Origin: Nostoc sp. NMS7
Lineage (GTDB): Bacteria > Cyanobacteriota > Cyanobacteriia > Cyanobacteriales > Nostocaceae
NCBI RefSeq assembly: GCF_017115085.1
Contig: NZ_JABXKJ010000239.1
Span: 1-64,000 of the forward strand
Direction of reading: 5' to 3'
DNA length: 64,000 bases
In this document: positions 1-8,287 of the stretch, piece after piece
How the letters are laid out: the number at the start of each line of letters is the position of its first letter
Numbering within the stretch: position 1 is the first letter of the stretch
The notes under the pieces: model-generated
The model's input: only the letters and a program-made list of their open reading frames with translations
Told to the model about the DNA's origin: nothing
The model's database searches: none
Program-made: the position numbers and the translations under genes

Positions 1-300
1 GTGATGCAGTAATGCACACCTCGACCCTAACTGGGGCGATCGCTCTAATTCAAGCAAGGATAATTTTACCAGCGATGTCTACGACGGGCTGCGCCTAGGC
101 CCCAATTCCAAAAATTCAAAGAGGAAAACTCAGGAGGAGCGATGGCGCTCTTGCACCCGTACAGAAGCGATCGCTATCAAGTGGTTTTGATGAGCAGCGC
201 TACTTAGAAGGTCAATTATGGTGAGTCTAATGTGGTAGGTTCTTCTGGCTCCCGTTCTAACTATTAATAACAAGTTGCGTTCAATTTGGCGTAAGTTCTA
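1..300. other. Left-edge stretch without a convincing gene
   Basis: No reading frame here looks like a complete protein. A short open frame (about 232-270) ends in a Gly/Ser/Arg-rich tail before a TAA and could be the 3' end of a decayed gene, but it is too short to name. Positions 73-105 hold a copy of the dispersed repeat GCGATGTCTACGACGGGC, which recurs near 62044 and 62617. Confidence 0.4.
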
Positions 301-315
301 AAGATAATTACGGGT

Positions 316-345
316 AAAGCCTGCATCGGCAGGCTTTGTTTTTTA
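316..345 (+). terminator. Rho-independent-type terminator
   Basis: A perfect 9-bp stem (AAAGCCTGC / GCAGGCTTT) with a 4-nt loop is followed by a T-rich run. It points rightward, so it would end a transcript from the left, yet no intact gene precedes it in the window. That fits a lost or decayed gene in the first 300 bases. Confidence 0.7.
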
Positions 346-410
346 TTGTCAAACAAGTATCCACAACTAGAAAGTTATGATTAAAATAATTATTAATTAA
401 TTGATGAAAA

Positions 411-602
411 ATGGAAGATTCAGTGTTTGTTATATTTCTTGCCTTTGGGTGTATTTGGATTGTGATGGGAGTTGTAGGTTTGATTGCGTTTTTAAAATCT
501 GAGTGTGAGGAAATTAAGTTTGGTAAGTGGGGACTTATAGTTGCTATTCCAATCCTAATACCAATAATTTTTTCTCTGATTATTGGTATATTTTATCGTT
601 AG
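411..602 (+). CDS. Small two-helix membrane protein, hypothetical
   Basis: This 63-residue frame starts with an ATG in an AT-rich leader. It has two strongly hydrophobic stretches (about residues 5-28 and 41-60) separated by a short charged loop with Lys, Glu and Cys, so a double-spanning membrane protein is likely. No family is recognised. It lies just after a terminator and converges with the ClC gene on the other strand. Its size and low GC make chance possible, but its amino-acid composition is that of a real membrane peptide. Confidence 0.45.
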   Translation: MEDSVFVIFLAFGCIWIVMGVVGLIAFLKSECEEIKFGKWGLIVAIPILIPIIFSLIIGIFYR

Positions 603-635
603 TAAAATCAGTATTTATCTTCCAATCCCTCTTCT

Positions 636-3251
636 TCAATTATTAATTGCACCCCTAACCAAAATCACTGTACTTTCTACACCAGAAGCGATCGCTTCGG
701 GAATATTACCTTGAATCGCCTGCTGCAACAATCCCTCGCGCGAAGCTCCCACAACTACAACATCGTAGCCTTCGGTTTTCACTAGGTTAATTACACCTTC
801 AGCAACTGAATTAGCTTGCACTGGGAGAGCAACTACAGTACTCGACAATTTGCGACGCCGCATCAAATGGCGGATGGCTTGTTCTGAAACTGACATATCT
901 GGCCTTAATTCAGATGTCTTAAACACCTGTGCAAGGCGAATTTGGGGATCATTTCCTAATGTCAGTAAAGCTGGGAGCAATTTAATCGCCAGCCGCGAAT
1001 TGGGGCCACCAGCCATTGGTACTAACCAACGATTGAAGAGGGGAGTAGTGCCTAATTTTACTAAAACTACTTCGCAGGGGGCTTGGCGAATTACGCTGTC
1101 TACAACGTCGCCAAAAATCCGATTCGGGGTAGATGTGCTACCTTTCCATCCCATTAAAATTAGGTCGATGTGTTGTTCGTTGATTGTCTCCAAAATTGCC
1201 TGCGCGACATCGTGGGTAACTCGAATCTGCGTGTGCAGAGGAATTTGCCATTTTTTTGCTAAGACTTCCGCCTGTCGTAGCAAGCGGCGACTTTTTGCCG
1301 TTCTTACCTCTGTTTCCGATGGGGAACTGTGGCGGGGTATCAGCATCACTTGCACACAATCTATTTCATAATGGCGATCGCGGGCAATAGCTGCTGCCAT
1401 TTGTAATAAAATACCGGCGGTTTCGGGATTAGCTACTGGCACTAATAATCTACCTCTGCCGGTGCTGGGCGATCGCGTTTGGTAAACTATATATGAACGT
1501 TCTGGTCGCAATTTCGGGGTGTCATTTTCACCATTGAGATGGTCTGCTTCCGCCCGAATAATATCTCCACGGGTAATAATTCCAATCAGTTTCCGTCCAT
1601 CTACGACTGGTAAGCGACTGATTTGATAGCGATCGAGTAGATATAGCACATTGCCCAAGTTGTGGATGGGTGTTACGCTCATCGGAGCGGCGGTCATAAT
1701 TTCCCGCAAAGGAGTGTCATTTGGTAAGTTGCGATCGCGGATACTTAGTAAATCTGATTGGGTGACAATCCCTACAAGCTTGCTATTCTCTACCACTGGA
1801 AAGCCCCGATGGTGGGAACGGGCAAATGCCTGCATCACTTCATCTAAAGGCATCTCTGTATCCAGAGTTTCTACTTGTTGCTGCATGACATCTTTGGCAG
1901 TCAAATTTGTCATTATCCCCCCCGCCGGTGCTGCTTTTTGGATAGTTATGCCATTCCACGCCAAAAGTTGGTCATAGAGTGATCCTGGCGCCAACTTTTC
2001 GGCGACTAGATACGAAGTTACAGAGCCAATCATTAAGGGAAGTACTAAATTGAAATCTGTAGTCATTTCAAACACAATTACTATCCCCGTCATTGGCACT
2101 CTCGCCACCGCAGTAAAAAATGCGCCCATTCCTGCCAAAGCATAGGTAATTGGGAATCCAGCCGCTATCCCCAAAGGAACAAGCAGACTGTGTTCTGCCA
2201 TACCCACCAAGTAGCCAAGGGCAGCCCCAAGGGTCAATGCCGGAGCAAATAATCCTCCTGGCACACCAGAGCCATAGGCTACCAGAGTTAGGATAAACTG
2301 GGAGATAAAGGCGATCGCCGCCATTGACCAGCTAGCCTCACCTGTAATTAAAATTTCCCGTAGTCCGGTGTTATCTCGAAACGCTACCGGCAGTAATGCC
2401 ACAATTACCCCAGAGACTAACCCAGCTAGTGCCACACGAGCAGGTAATCCAAAACGCAGAGAGCGGCGGTAAACACTTAAGCTGGCAATAATCCCGCGAT
2501 TGAACAGCGCCCCCATCAACCCAGCCAGAATCCCCAACACCAAATAGAAGGGAATATCTTGAACAAAAAACTCTGTCTTGGAAGCAGTTAATGCTAGATT
2601 CAAATCCAGGCTGCGACCACCCAATACGCGCGAGACGACAGCACCGATAAAAGAAGCCAGAATTGCAGTACCCAGAGTAAATTCCGAGAAATCTTGTAAC
2701 AGTTCTTCCACTACAAACAATACACCTGCAATCGGCGTATTGAAGGCAGCCGCTAACCCTGCTCCCGCACCAGCTGCAATCAACTGGCGACGGTGGTCAG
2801 GGGAAGTCGCAAACCATCGACTAAGTTGAGATGCTAAAGCGGCGCTGACCTGAACTGTTGGCCCTTCCCGCCCTAAAGCTAGTCCAGAACCCAGTGCCAG
2901 AATCCCACCGACTAGCTTCACCAGGGCAACACGCAAATTTAGAGCAATTGGTATACCGGCCAGCACTGCTTTCACCTGAGGAATGCCGCTCCCGGAAGTT
3001 TCTGGGGCTACGCGCTCAACCAGCCATCCTGCGAGGAATCCAAAGGCGAGGCCAATAACTGGTAACACTAACCAAGCTGGTAGCAGCAGCGATGTCTGCA
3101 CTCGCCAGGAACCTAGTAATCCCACCCCCCATTTCAGTAATACTGCTGCAAGAGCAGAAACCAAACCAATCAGACAAGCTTCAAAAATTGCTAAACGACG
3201 CCGTGGTTGTAGCAGCTGCCGAAAGCGCTGGAAGATAGGTGTATACCACAT
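636..3251 (-). CDS. ClC-family chloride channel/antiporter with CBS pair and two USP domains
   Basis: This 871-residue protein begins with about 430 residues of ClC membrane core. The anion-selectivity motifs are visible: GSGIP (87-91), GREGP (127-131, with the gating glutamate) and a GGLFAP segment near 330. A pair of CBS domains follows at about 450-570, then two UspA-like domains to the C terminus, the first containing a GWKGS-type nucleotide-loop sequence. ClC proteins move Cl-, usually in exchange for H+, across the inner membrane; CBS and USP domains typically sense adenine nucleotides, so nucleotide-gated anion transport is the likely role. The length matches cyanobacterial ClC-CBS-USP fusions. 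The gating glutamate suggests an antiporter rather than a pure channel, but this is inference. Confidence 0.93.
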   Translation of the reverse strand: MWYTPIFQRFRQLLQPRRRLAIFEACLIGLVSALAAVLLKWGVGLLGSWRVQTSLLLPAWLVLPVIGLAFGFLAGWLVERVAPETSGSGIPQVKAVLAGIPIALNLRVALVKLVGGILALGSGLALGREGPTVQVSAALASQLSRWFATSPDHRRQLIAAGAGAGLAAAFNTPIAGVLFVVEELLQDFSEFTLGTAILASFIGAVVSRVLGGRSLDLNLALTASKTEFFVQDIPFYLVLGILAGLMGALFNRGIIASLSVYRRSLRFGLPARVALAGLVSGVIVALLPVAFRDNTGLREILITGEASWSMAAIAFISQFILTLVAYGSGVPGGLFAPALTLGAALGYLVGMAEHSLLVPLGIAAGFPITYALAGMGAFFTAVARVPMTGIVIVFEMTTDFNLVLPLMIGSVTSYLVAEKLAPGSLYDQLLAWNGITIQKAAPAGGIMTNLTAKDVMQQQVETLDTEMPLDEVMQAFARSHHRGFPVVENSKLVGIVTQSDLLSIRDRNLPNDTPLREIMTAAPMSVTPIHNLGNVLYLLDRYQISRLPVVDGRKLIGIITRGDIIRAEADHLNGENDTPKLRPERSYIVYQTRSPSTGRGRLLVPVANPETAGILLQMAAAIARDRHYEIDCVQVMLIPRHSSPSETEVRTAKSRRLLRQAEVLAKKWQIPLHTQIRVTHDVAQAILETINEQHIDLILMGWKGSTSTPNRIFGDVVDSVIRQAPCEVVLVKLGTTPLFNRWLVPMAGGPNSRLAIKLLPALLTLGNDPQIRLAQVFKTSELRPDMSVSEQAIRHLMRRRKLSSTVVALPVQANSVAEGVINLVKTEGYDVVVVGASREGLLQQAIQGNIPEAIASGVESTVILVRGAINN

Positions 3252-3438
3252 GATGTCAACTTTCTTGTGTTATTCGGAGATGATTTACTAAACTTTCAAC
3301 GAATCAAAGGCAACATTTGCTACTTGCAAAACCCGTTAGTGGCGATCAATTTAGAATTTTTAACGGAGTTCTGAGGGTTTAAGTCAAGAGTTTTTAACAA
3401 GCGTTAACGAATCGGCAAGCGTCATTACGAATTACGAA

Positions 3439-4752
3439 TTAATTGCTTCTCCCGGTGGTGGATAGCCCTTCTACTATCAGAGATGGAGTATAACAAGAAC
3501 CATTCCAATCAGCATCGTTGCCCAGTGTAACCAATTGCTTCAGGGCTGTGTAGACATTACCTGCAACCATCGTATCCTTAACGCGTCCAATTACCTGACC
3601 ATTTTGGACGCGGTAGCCTAAATCAACGTTGATCGAAAAATCTCCAGAAATACTGCCGCCACTACCCAGCATTTGATCCACAATCAAGCCATCATCTAGT
3701 TGTTGAATCAAATCTGGTAGGGATGCTGAACCGGGCTGGATCAGAAAATTAAATAAACCAGGGGTGGGATAGCTACCTAAACCAGGGCGAAAACCATTTC
3801 CAGTGGTGTCAGTACCCAGTTGGTGCCCGGTGGTGCGATCGCCATAGAAATGCTGTAAAGTCCCGTTTTCGATAAATACTAAAAATTTAGTAGCAGTACC
3901 TTCATCATCAAAAGGGCAACTGTAAGGGCCTGCTTGGGGATCTTGGTAAAGGGTGAGACTAGGTGCAACAACTGGATTACCCAAGCGTTCTGCCCAAGGA
4001 GAAGCTACTTCTAAAACTTGCTTGCCATTCAAAGCTGCTTGCACAGTACCCCAAAGCATATCGGCGGCTTTAGAAGTGAACAAAACCGGAACCCGGCCAG
4101 TCGGAGGTGAGACATTTTCTCTAGCCCAAATTAACCTCTGTAAAATTTGATTAGCTAATTTTTCTGGGTCGAGTTCACCGCGCTGAGTTTGTCCATCGGA
4201 AACATTCAAAAAATCATCGCCACGCACCCATTCTGCTGATATGTAGCAGCTGAGGGTAGTATCAGTGTAATGACAATCTAAACCTTTGGTATTGACTAGT
4301 CTAGTGGTTTCAAGATCACATTCCCAGTCACCATTGCACACAACATCTGGATAGACATCACGGATGAGTGCGATCGCTTCTTTGCCCCAATCTACCAAAA
4401 CTTCTATTGACACACTTCCCCCCAAATCTGGGTAGGAGGGCTGAAAGTTAGAACCTAATTCTACTGTTTCGGGATGATTAAGTTGACTCAGTGCCAGAGC
4501 TTTTTCCACCATTACTTCGGCTGTGACAGAACCGTAAGCCACCATCAGCCCTGGTTGCCCGTTTCGCCAAAGCCGTAATGCTGTGCCTTCAGATTGGTTA
4601 GTTTCTAGCTGTTTGAGTCGGTTTCCCTCAAAAAACACCGGACGAGAAAGCGATCGCGACTGATACACCTCAGCAGCTTCTGCTCCAGATTTTATAGCTA
4701 GTTCCAGCAGCTGTTCTGCTAGTGTATCTTGTGACAAATTTTCAGAACCCAT
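3439..4752 (-). CDS. TldD/PmbA family protein (TldE-like)
   Basis: This 437-residue protein has the PmbA/TldE layout: an N-terminal domain with the AEVYQSRS region, and a C-terminal beta-rich domain containing DDEGTAT and the GSGGSISGDFS stretch. In the characterised bacterial pair, TldD and TldE form a heterodimeric metalloprotease acting on unfolded or modified peptides; TldD carries the HExxxH zinc site. I see no HExxxH here, so this is the TldE-type partner, and a tldD gene is expected elsewhere in the genome. The gene stands alone with 187 bp to the ClC start. Confidence 0.9.
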   Translation of the reverse strand: MGSENLSQDTLAEQLLELAIKSGAEAAEVYQSRSLSRPVFFEGNRLKQLETNQSEGTALRLWRNGQPGLMVAYGSVTAEVMVEKALALSQLNHPETVELGSNFQPSYPDLGGSVSIEVLVDWGKEAIALIRDVYPDVVCNGDWECDLETTRLVNTKGLDCHYTDTTLSCYISAEWVRGDDFLNVSDGQTQRGELDPEKLANQILQRLIWARENVSPPTGRVPVLFTSKAADMLWGTVQAALNGKQVLEVASPWAERLGNPVVAPSLTLYQDPQAGPYSCPFDDEGTATKFLVFIENGTLQHFYGDRTTGHQLGTDTTGNGFRPGLGSYPTPGLFNFLIQPGSASLPDLIQQLDDGLIVDQMLGSGGSISGDFSINVDLGYRVQNGQVIGRVKDTMVAGNVYTALKQLVTLGNDADWNGSCYTPSLIVEGLSTTGRSN

Positions 4753-5039
4753 GACCCCTTAGTGAATTGTGGATTTTGAACCGCATATCAACGCTGTCTC
4801 TTAAAAGTCTGATCCCTAGCGATCGCACTTTATACCGATGCACGCAGATAACTATCCAAAAATCATCAGCGTGTTTCGGCAGTTGTGATTTGGAACCACA
4901 GCTCAACGCTGATGGACGCAGTTAATTATCCCAAATCATCGGCATATCTCAACGGATCTAGTCATTAGTCATTAGTCATTTGTCATTGATCATTAGTCAT
5001 TCTCAAACCATGCCCCATGCCCCATGCCCAATGCCCATT
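4753..5039. repeat. Degenerate direct repeat followed by 7-bp short tandem repeats
   Basis: Two imperfect direct copies (about 4770-4890 and 4887-4955) share AACCRCAKMTCAACGCT-like and GCAGWTAAYTATCC-like blocks. They are followed by GTCATTA heptamers (4961-5003) and then CCCATGC/CCCAATG heptamers to the next gene. These are the STRR-type repeats known from heterocystous cyanobacteria. No gene is visible. Confidence 0.7.
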
Positions 5040-5900
5040 TTAGAGATTAACCTCTTGCAACAACCAAAAACCAGCAAAAGATTCTGATTTGGGATCAGAC
5101 TGTACACCAATAAAATGCACTCCGTTAGCTTTTTGCTTGGCTTGTTCAAAACCTTTGGCTTCTGCTAAGATTTGAGGTTTTTTGATATTCGCCACAATCC
5201 AGCTTTCAGTGACACCAGTTTCTAAAAGCAATCTCGCCTCTTGGCTGGTGTCAAATCTTAAGAAAGCCAACTCCAAACCAGACATCCAGCCTGCCAAGGG
5301 CAACGCTCTCGATGAGAAAATCAAAATACCAGGAATCCGGGCTTCGGGTGAAACTTGCGCCAACTCTAAAGGAAAAGCTTCACCAAAGCCAATTTCCCAC
5401 TCCGGCATTTCTGCCAAAGCCGCAGCATCTAAGGTAACAAATACCCACTGCTGTCCTTCCAAAGCATCTGGTAAACGTTGCGGCAAAGGTTTTTCCAACC
5501 GGACTGAGGGATTAGTCCCCTCTTGATACCCTGGTTCTTGAGGATATACTTCCTGCATGCGCTGTTCTAACCATTGATTGAGAACCAAAGTGCGGCGGCT
5601 AGGTTGGGGGGGAATGCCTAAGTCTTGGCAAGCTTTAGTAATCATGTTGTTCATTTGGCGGCGGAAAAAGCGGATTTTAATTGGTGCTTTTCCAGCTTGA
5701 TTAATAGCCTCCTGCAATGCTGTCCGCAACCAGCCCGAATTTACCTGGGTACTGGGACAATATTGAGCATAGCGAAACAAAGAATCTGGTTTTGTGCTGA
5801 TATCTAAGGGACTTTCGCAGATTAAGACTTCCCAAATTTTTTTCTGATTAGCGTCCAAAATCGGACGAGAGTAAAAATCGATTTCCCAAATACTGCCCAT
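5040..5900 (-). CDS. Tab2/Atab2-like RNA-binding family protein
   Basis: This 286-residue protein opens with the [12 protein letters not shown] sequence characteristic of the cyanobacterial/plastid Tab2 family (formerly DUF1092). It keeps the family features of an [10 protein letters not shown] segment near residue 80 and a C-terminal half ending in FWLLQEVNL. In Chlamydomonas Tab2 and Arabidopsis ATAB2, members bind mRNA leaders and promote translation of photosystem I (and II) reaction-centre proteins, so a role in photosystem synthesis is likely; the bacterial function is inferred. The gene is alone, with tandem repeats on both sides. Confidence 0.85.
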   Translation of the reverse strand: MGSIWEIDFYSRPILDANQKKIWEVLICESPLDISTKPDSLFRYAQYCPSTQVNSGWLRTALQEAINQAGKAPIKIRFFRRQMNNMITKACQDLGIPPQPSRRTLVLNQWLEQRMQEVYPQEPGYQEGTNPSVRLEKPLPQRLPDALEGQQWVFVTLDAAALAEMPEWEIGFGEAFPLELAQVSPEARIPGILIFSSRALPLAGWMSGLELAFLRFDTSQEARLLLETGVTESWIVANIKKPQILAEAKGFEQAKQKANGVHFIGVQSDPKSESFAGFWLLQEVNL

Positions 5901-5960
5901 GTTTTGCGGTAAAAATCTGGCTGTTATGTTTTCCTGATATTTTGATCATACGGGTCTTAG

Positions 5961-6121
5961 GGCAGCATTTGGTATTGGGAATTGGGCATTGGGCATTGGG
6001 CATTGGGCATTTGGTATTGGGAATTGGGCATTGGGCATTGGGCATTTGGTATTGGGCATTTGGTATTGGGCATTTGGTATTGGAATTGGGCATTTGGTAT
6101 TGGGAATTGGGCATTGGGCAT
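5961..6121. repeat. Short tandem repeat array (TTGGGCA-type heptamers)
   Basis: About 160 bp of 7-bp units, mostly TTGGGCA, interspersed with TTGGTAT and TTGGGAA. The pattern stays open in several frames on both strands because the period is 7, which produces spurious reading frames. This is the STRR class described in heterocystous cyanobacteria. Confidence 0.9.
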
Positions 6122-6283
6122 TAATGGAGTTCTGAGGGGCATTAATGGAGTTCTGAGGTTCATTAATGCAGTTCCGAGGTTCATTAATGCAGTTCCAAGG
6201 TTCATTAATGCAGTTCCAAGGTTCATTAATGCAGTTCCAAGATTCATTAATGCAGTTCCAAGGTTCATTAATGCAGTTCTAAC
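6118..6283. repeat. 21-bp tandem repeat, eight units
   Basis: Eight head-to-tail units close to TTCATTAATGCAGTTCCAAGG. The first two are divergent (GGCATTAATGGAGTTCTGAGG) and the rest nearly identical. The array abuts the heptamer array. It reads as a 7-residue periodic peptide on both strands, but no start signal or flanking gene suggests it is translated. Confidence 0.9.
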
Positions 6284-6454
6284 TCTTTCTTATCCCCTTA
6301 TTCCTCATCGTTTGAGCAGAACATAGGAAGTTTTTGGAGTAGTTAGGTTTTGCAATGAGTGGAGAATTGATCAGGCGATCGCTAGAATAGTCATACCTTT
6401 ACCCAAATATCCTCCCATTGCGGAAGTGTGCGACTTAAGTTTATAGATGCTTAT

Positions 6455-6651
6455 ATGTTGCGGCTAGCAAAGTGGCGAGAACAGCGCTATCAAGAATCAT
6501 CAGCTAATCCTTCACCTTTGATGCAACGTTTAAGAGCATTAAAGGCGCAACGTGAGCAGGCGTTGCTAAACTCTTAGTGAAGGTACGTTTTCTCCTTGAT
6601 GAAAATTTGTCGCCTAAGTACAGAACACCACAAAAAGGGTATGGAATTTAA
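6455..6651 (+). pseudogene. Decayed toxin-antitoxin pair (DUF5615-like toxin remnant)
   Basis: A 40-codon frame (6455-6577) encodes a charged peptide rich in Arg, Gln and Leu, like a short antitoxin C terminus. Its TAG overlaps a GTG that opens a 24-codon frame (6577-6651) starting VKVRFLLDENLSP. That is the N-terminal signature of DUF5615 PIN-like toxins (normally about 110 residues, with the catalytic D in LLDEN), after which the frame runs out. The overlapping stop/start is typical of such pairs. I infer a toxin gene truncated after about 13 recognisable residues, leaving the antitoxin or part of it. Confidence 0.55.
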
Positions 6652-6879
6652 TTATTCGTAGGTTGGGTAGAACGAAGTGGAACCCAACATCAAGTCTCAA
6701 TATTTCCGAACCCCTTTTACGGTGACGTGTATTTAGTATTTGGGCAGAAACAATTTATTTGATTTGGGAAGCGACTGAGGCAGAAGAGTGGATTGATAGA
6801 TTGGATTGGATTCCACTTTAAAAACTTAGCATTGCTGAATTGAAAACATCCCCCTCATCCCCCTCATCCCCCCCATCCC
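6652..6879. other. Non-coding gap with a GGTTGGGT/AACCCAAC hairpin
   Basis: A cyanobacterial intergenic hairpin (GGTTGGGT ... AACCCAAC, about 6660-6688) lies here, and a short open stretch (about 6770-6820) reads like a peptide end without any start. No complete gene is visible. The pyrimidine-rich CCCCTCATC repeats at 6848-6880 lie just past the stop of the next gene. Confidence 0.5.
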
Positions 6880-8262
6880 TCATTCCATCGCTTCAGATTC
6901 AAGAGTTTGCGCTACTACTGGCTCCGGCAAATACAGTCTATCTTCACTAGCATCATACTCAAACAGTTCGGCATAACGCCCCCAATCTACAGCTGTGGCA
7001 AATTGCCGCTCCGCTTCTTCATGGGGATAGTATTCTTCAAGTAAATCGATAAAGAAATCCGCACGCATTGACCGATTCCGTTTTTCCCGCAATGTCTGTA
7101 CCATGCTAACTACAACTGGCACCTTTTCCAGCACCTGCTGCCGAAATAAGTCTTTACTGCGGAGAATGGTTGTAGTTGCGAAATCTTGCCCAATTTCGGT
7201 CAGCTTGACATCTCCCTGTGCAACTTCAGCAAAGCCCAGCATCACAGTTGCATCAAGCATTGGTAACAGATCATCAACTGATAATTGGATTCGTTCTGCT
7301 AGGCGAGGAATATCATCCTTACCTTCTGGTTGATCAACAATTAGCTCCAGTAGACCGCTAATACCACCGATTCTGACGTGGGGCAGGAGTTTGGCATAGG
7401 GCGATTGTTGGATTGCGCCGGGTCGCGGTGCTTGTACAGTTGACGTAGATGCTGCAACAGCCCCACTTACTTCCACTTCTGGGTTAGTCATCACCGTATA
7501 GATATAGTCGATCAGCGATTTGAAGCGGATGCTGGTGCGGTCATGAGGTCGTGGCATATCAATCACAACCTCACCGCGAATATGCCCCGGGTTTGATCCC
7601 AAGATAATTACTCGATCCGCCAGAAACAGCGCTTCTTCAATATTGTGGGTAACAATCAAAATACTTTTGGACGGAAAGGTGCCAGCATTCCATAAATCAT
7701 CAATTTCACCGCGCAGGTTCTCAGCCGTCAACACATCTAGAGCGCTAAACGGCTCATCCATAAATAGTACTTGCGGCTCCAGCACAAATGCCCTAGCAAA
7801 TCCAACTCGCTGTCTCATCCCCCCAGACAACTCTTTAGGATAGGCACTCTCAAAACCATCTAAGCCCACCAAGTCAATAGCTTTAAGCGCTCGTTGTCGT
7901 CGCTCATCCCGACGAACACCCTGCGCGTCTAGCCCTAACTCGACGTTTTCTTGTACTGTCAGCCAGGGCAGCAGTGCAAAGCTTTGAAATACCATTGCTA
8001 CACCAGGGTTGGCACCTTGCAGACGTTTACCATTGCTGCTCACCTTTCCTTCACTTGGGGGAATCAAGCCTGCCATAATCCGCAGTAAGGTACTTTTGCC
8101 ACTGCCACTGCGCCCCAGCAAGGCTAGGACTTCACCCGTAGCTACTGTCAGATTAATATTGCGGAGAACGTTAAACTCACCTTTGCCCTCTGGGCGCGGA
8201 AAACTCTTATTGACCTGTTCGACAGCGATTAGTACATTATTAGTAACTTGCGTAGATGTCAT
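6880..8262 (-). CDS. ABC transporter ATP-binding protein with AAA-associated C-terminal domain
   Basis: This 460-residue NitT/TauT-type ATPase has Walker A GRSGSGKST (50-58), signature LSGGM (145-149), Walker B VLFMDE (165-170) and a switch histidine in the VTHNIEEA segment. After about residue 290 it carries an extra ~160-residue domain, the AAA-associated helical domain found fused to this ATPase type. It would power import of an anion or small organic ion with the double permease encoded 25 bp upstream in the same direction. No periplasmic binding-protein gene is nearby, so the substrate cannot be assigned. The extra domain may be regulatory. Confidence 0.9.
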   Translation of the reverse strand: MTSTQVTNNVLIAVEQVNKSFPRPEGKGEFNVLRNINLTVATGEVLALLGRSGSGKSTLLRIMAGLIPPSEGKVSSNGKRLQGANPGVAMVFQSFALLPWLTVQENVELGLDAQGVRRDERRQRALKAIDLVGLDGFESAYPKELSGGMRQRVGFARAFVLEPQVLFMDEPFSALDVLTAENLRGEIDDLWNAGTFPSKSILIVTHNIEEALFLADRVIILGSNPGHIRGEVVIDMPRPHDRTSIRFKSLIDYIYTVMTNPEVEVSGAVAASTSTVQAPRPGAIQQSPYAKLLPHVRIGGISGLLELIVDQPEGKDDIPRLAERIQLSVDDLLPMLDATVMLGFAEVAQGDVKLTEIGQDFATTTILRSKDLFRQQVLEKVPVVVSMVQTLREKRNRSMRADFFIDLLEEYYPHEEAERQFATAVDWGRYAELFEYDASEDRLYLPEPVVAQTLESEAME

Positions 8263-8287
8263 GCTTGCGCCTCTAGTAAGCGATGTT

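Noticed and set aside
5961-6283. Possible CRISPR array
   Set aside because: Repeats are directly adjacent with no unique spacers, and no cas genes are nearby.
5942-6326. Overlapping frames encoding GIGHWAL- and NLGTALM-type repeat peptides
   Set aside because: They arise from 7-bp and 21-bp tandem repeats whose period keeps several frames open on both strands; no start signals or homology.
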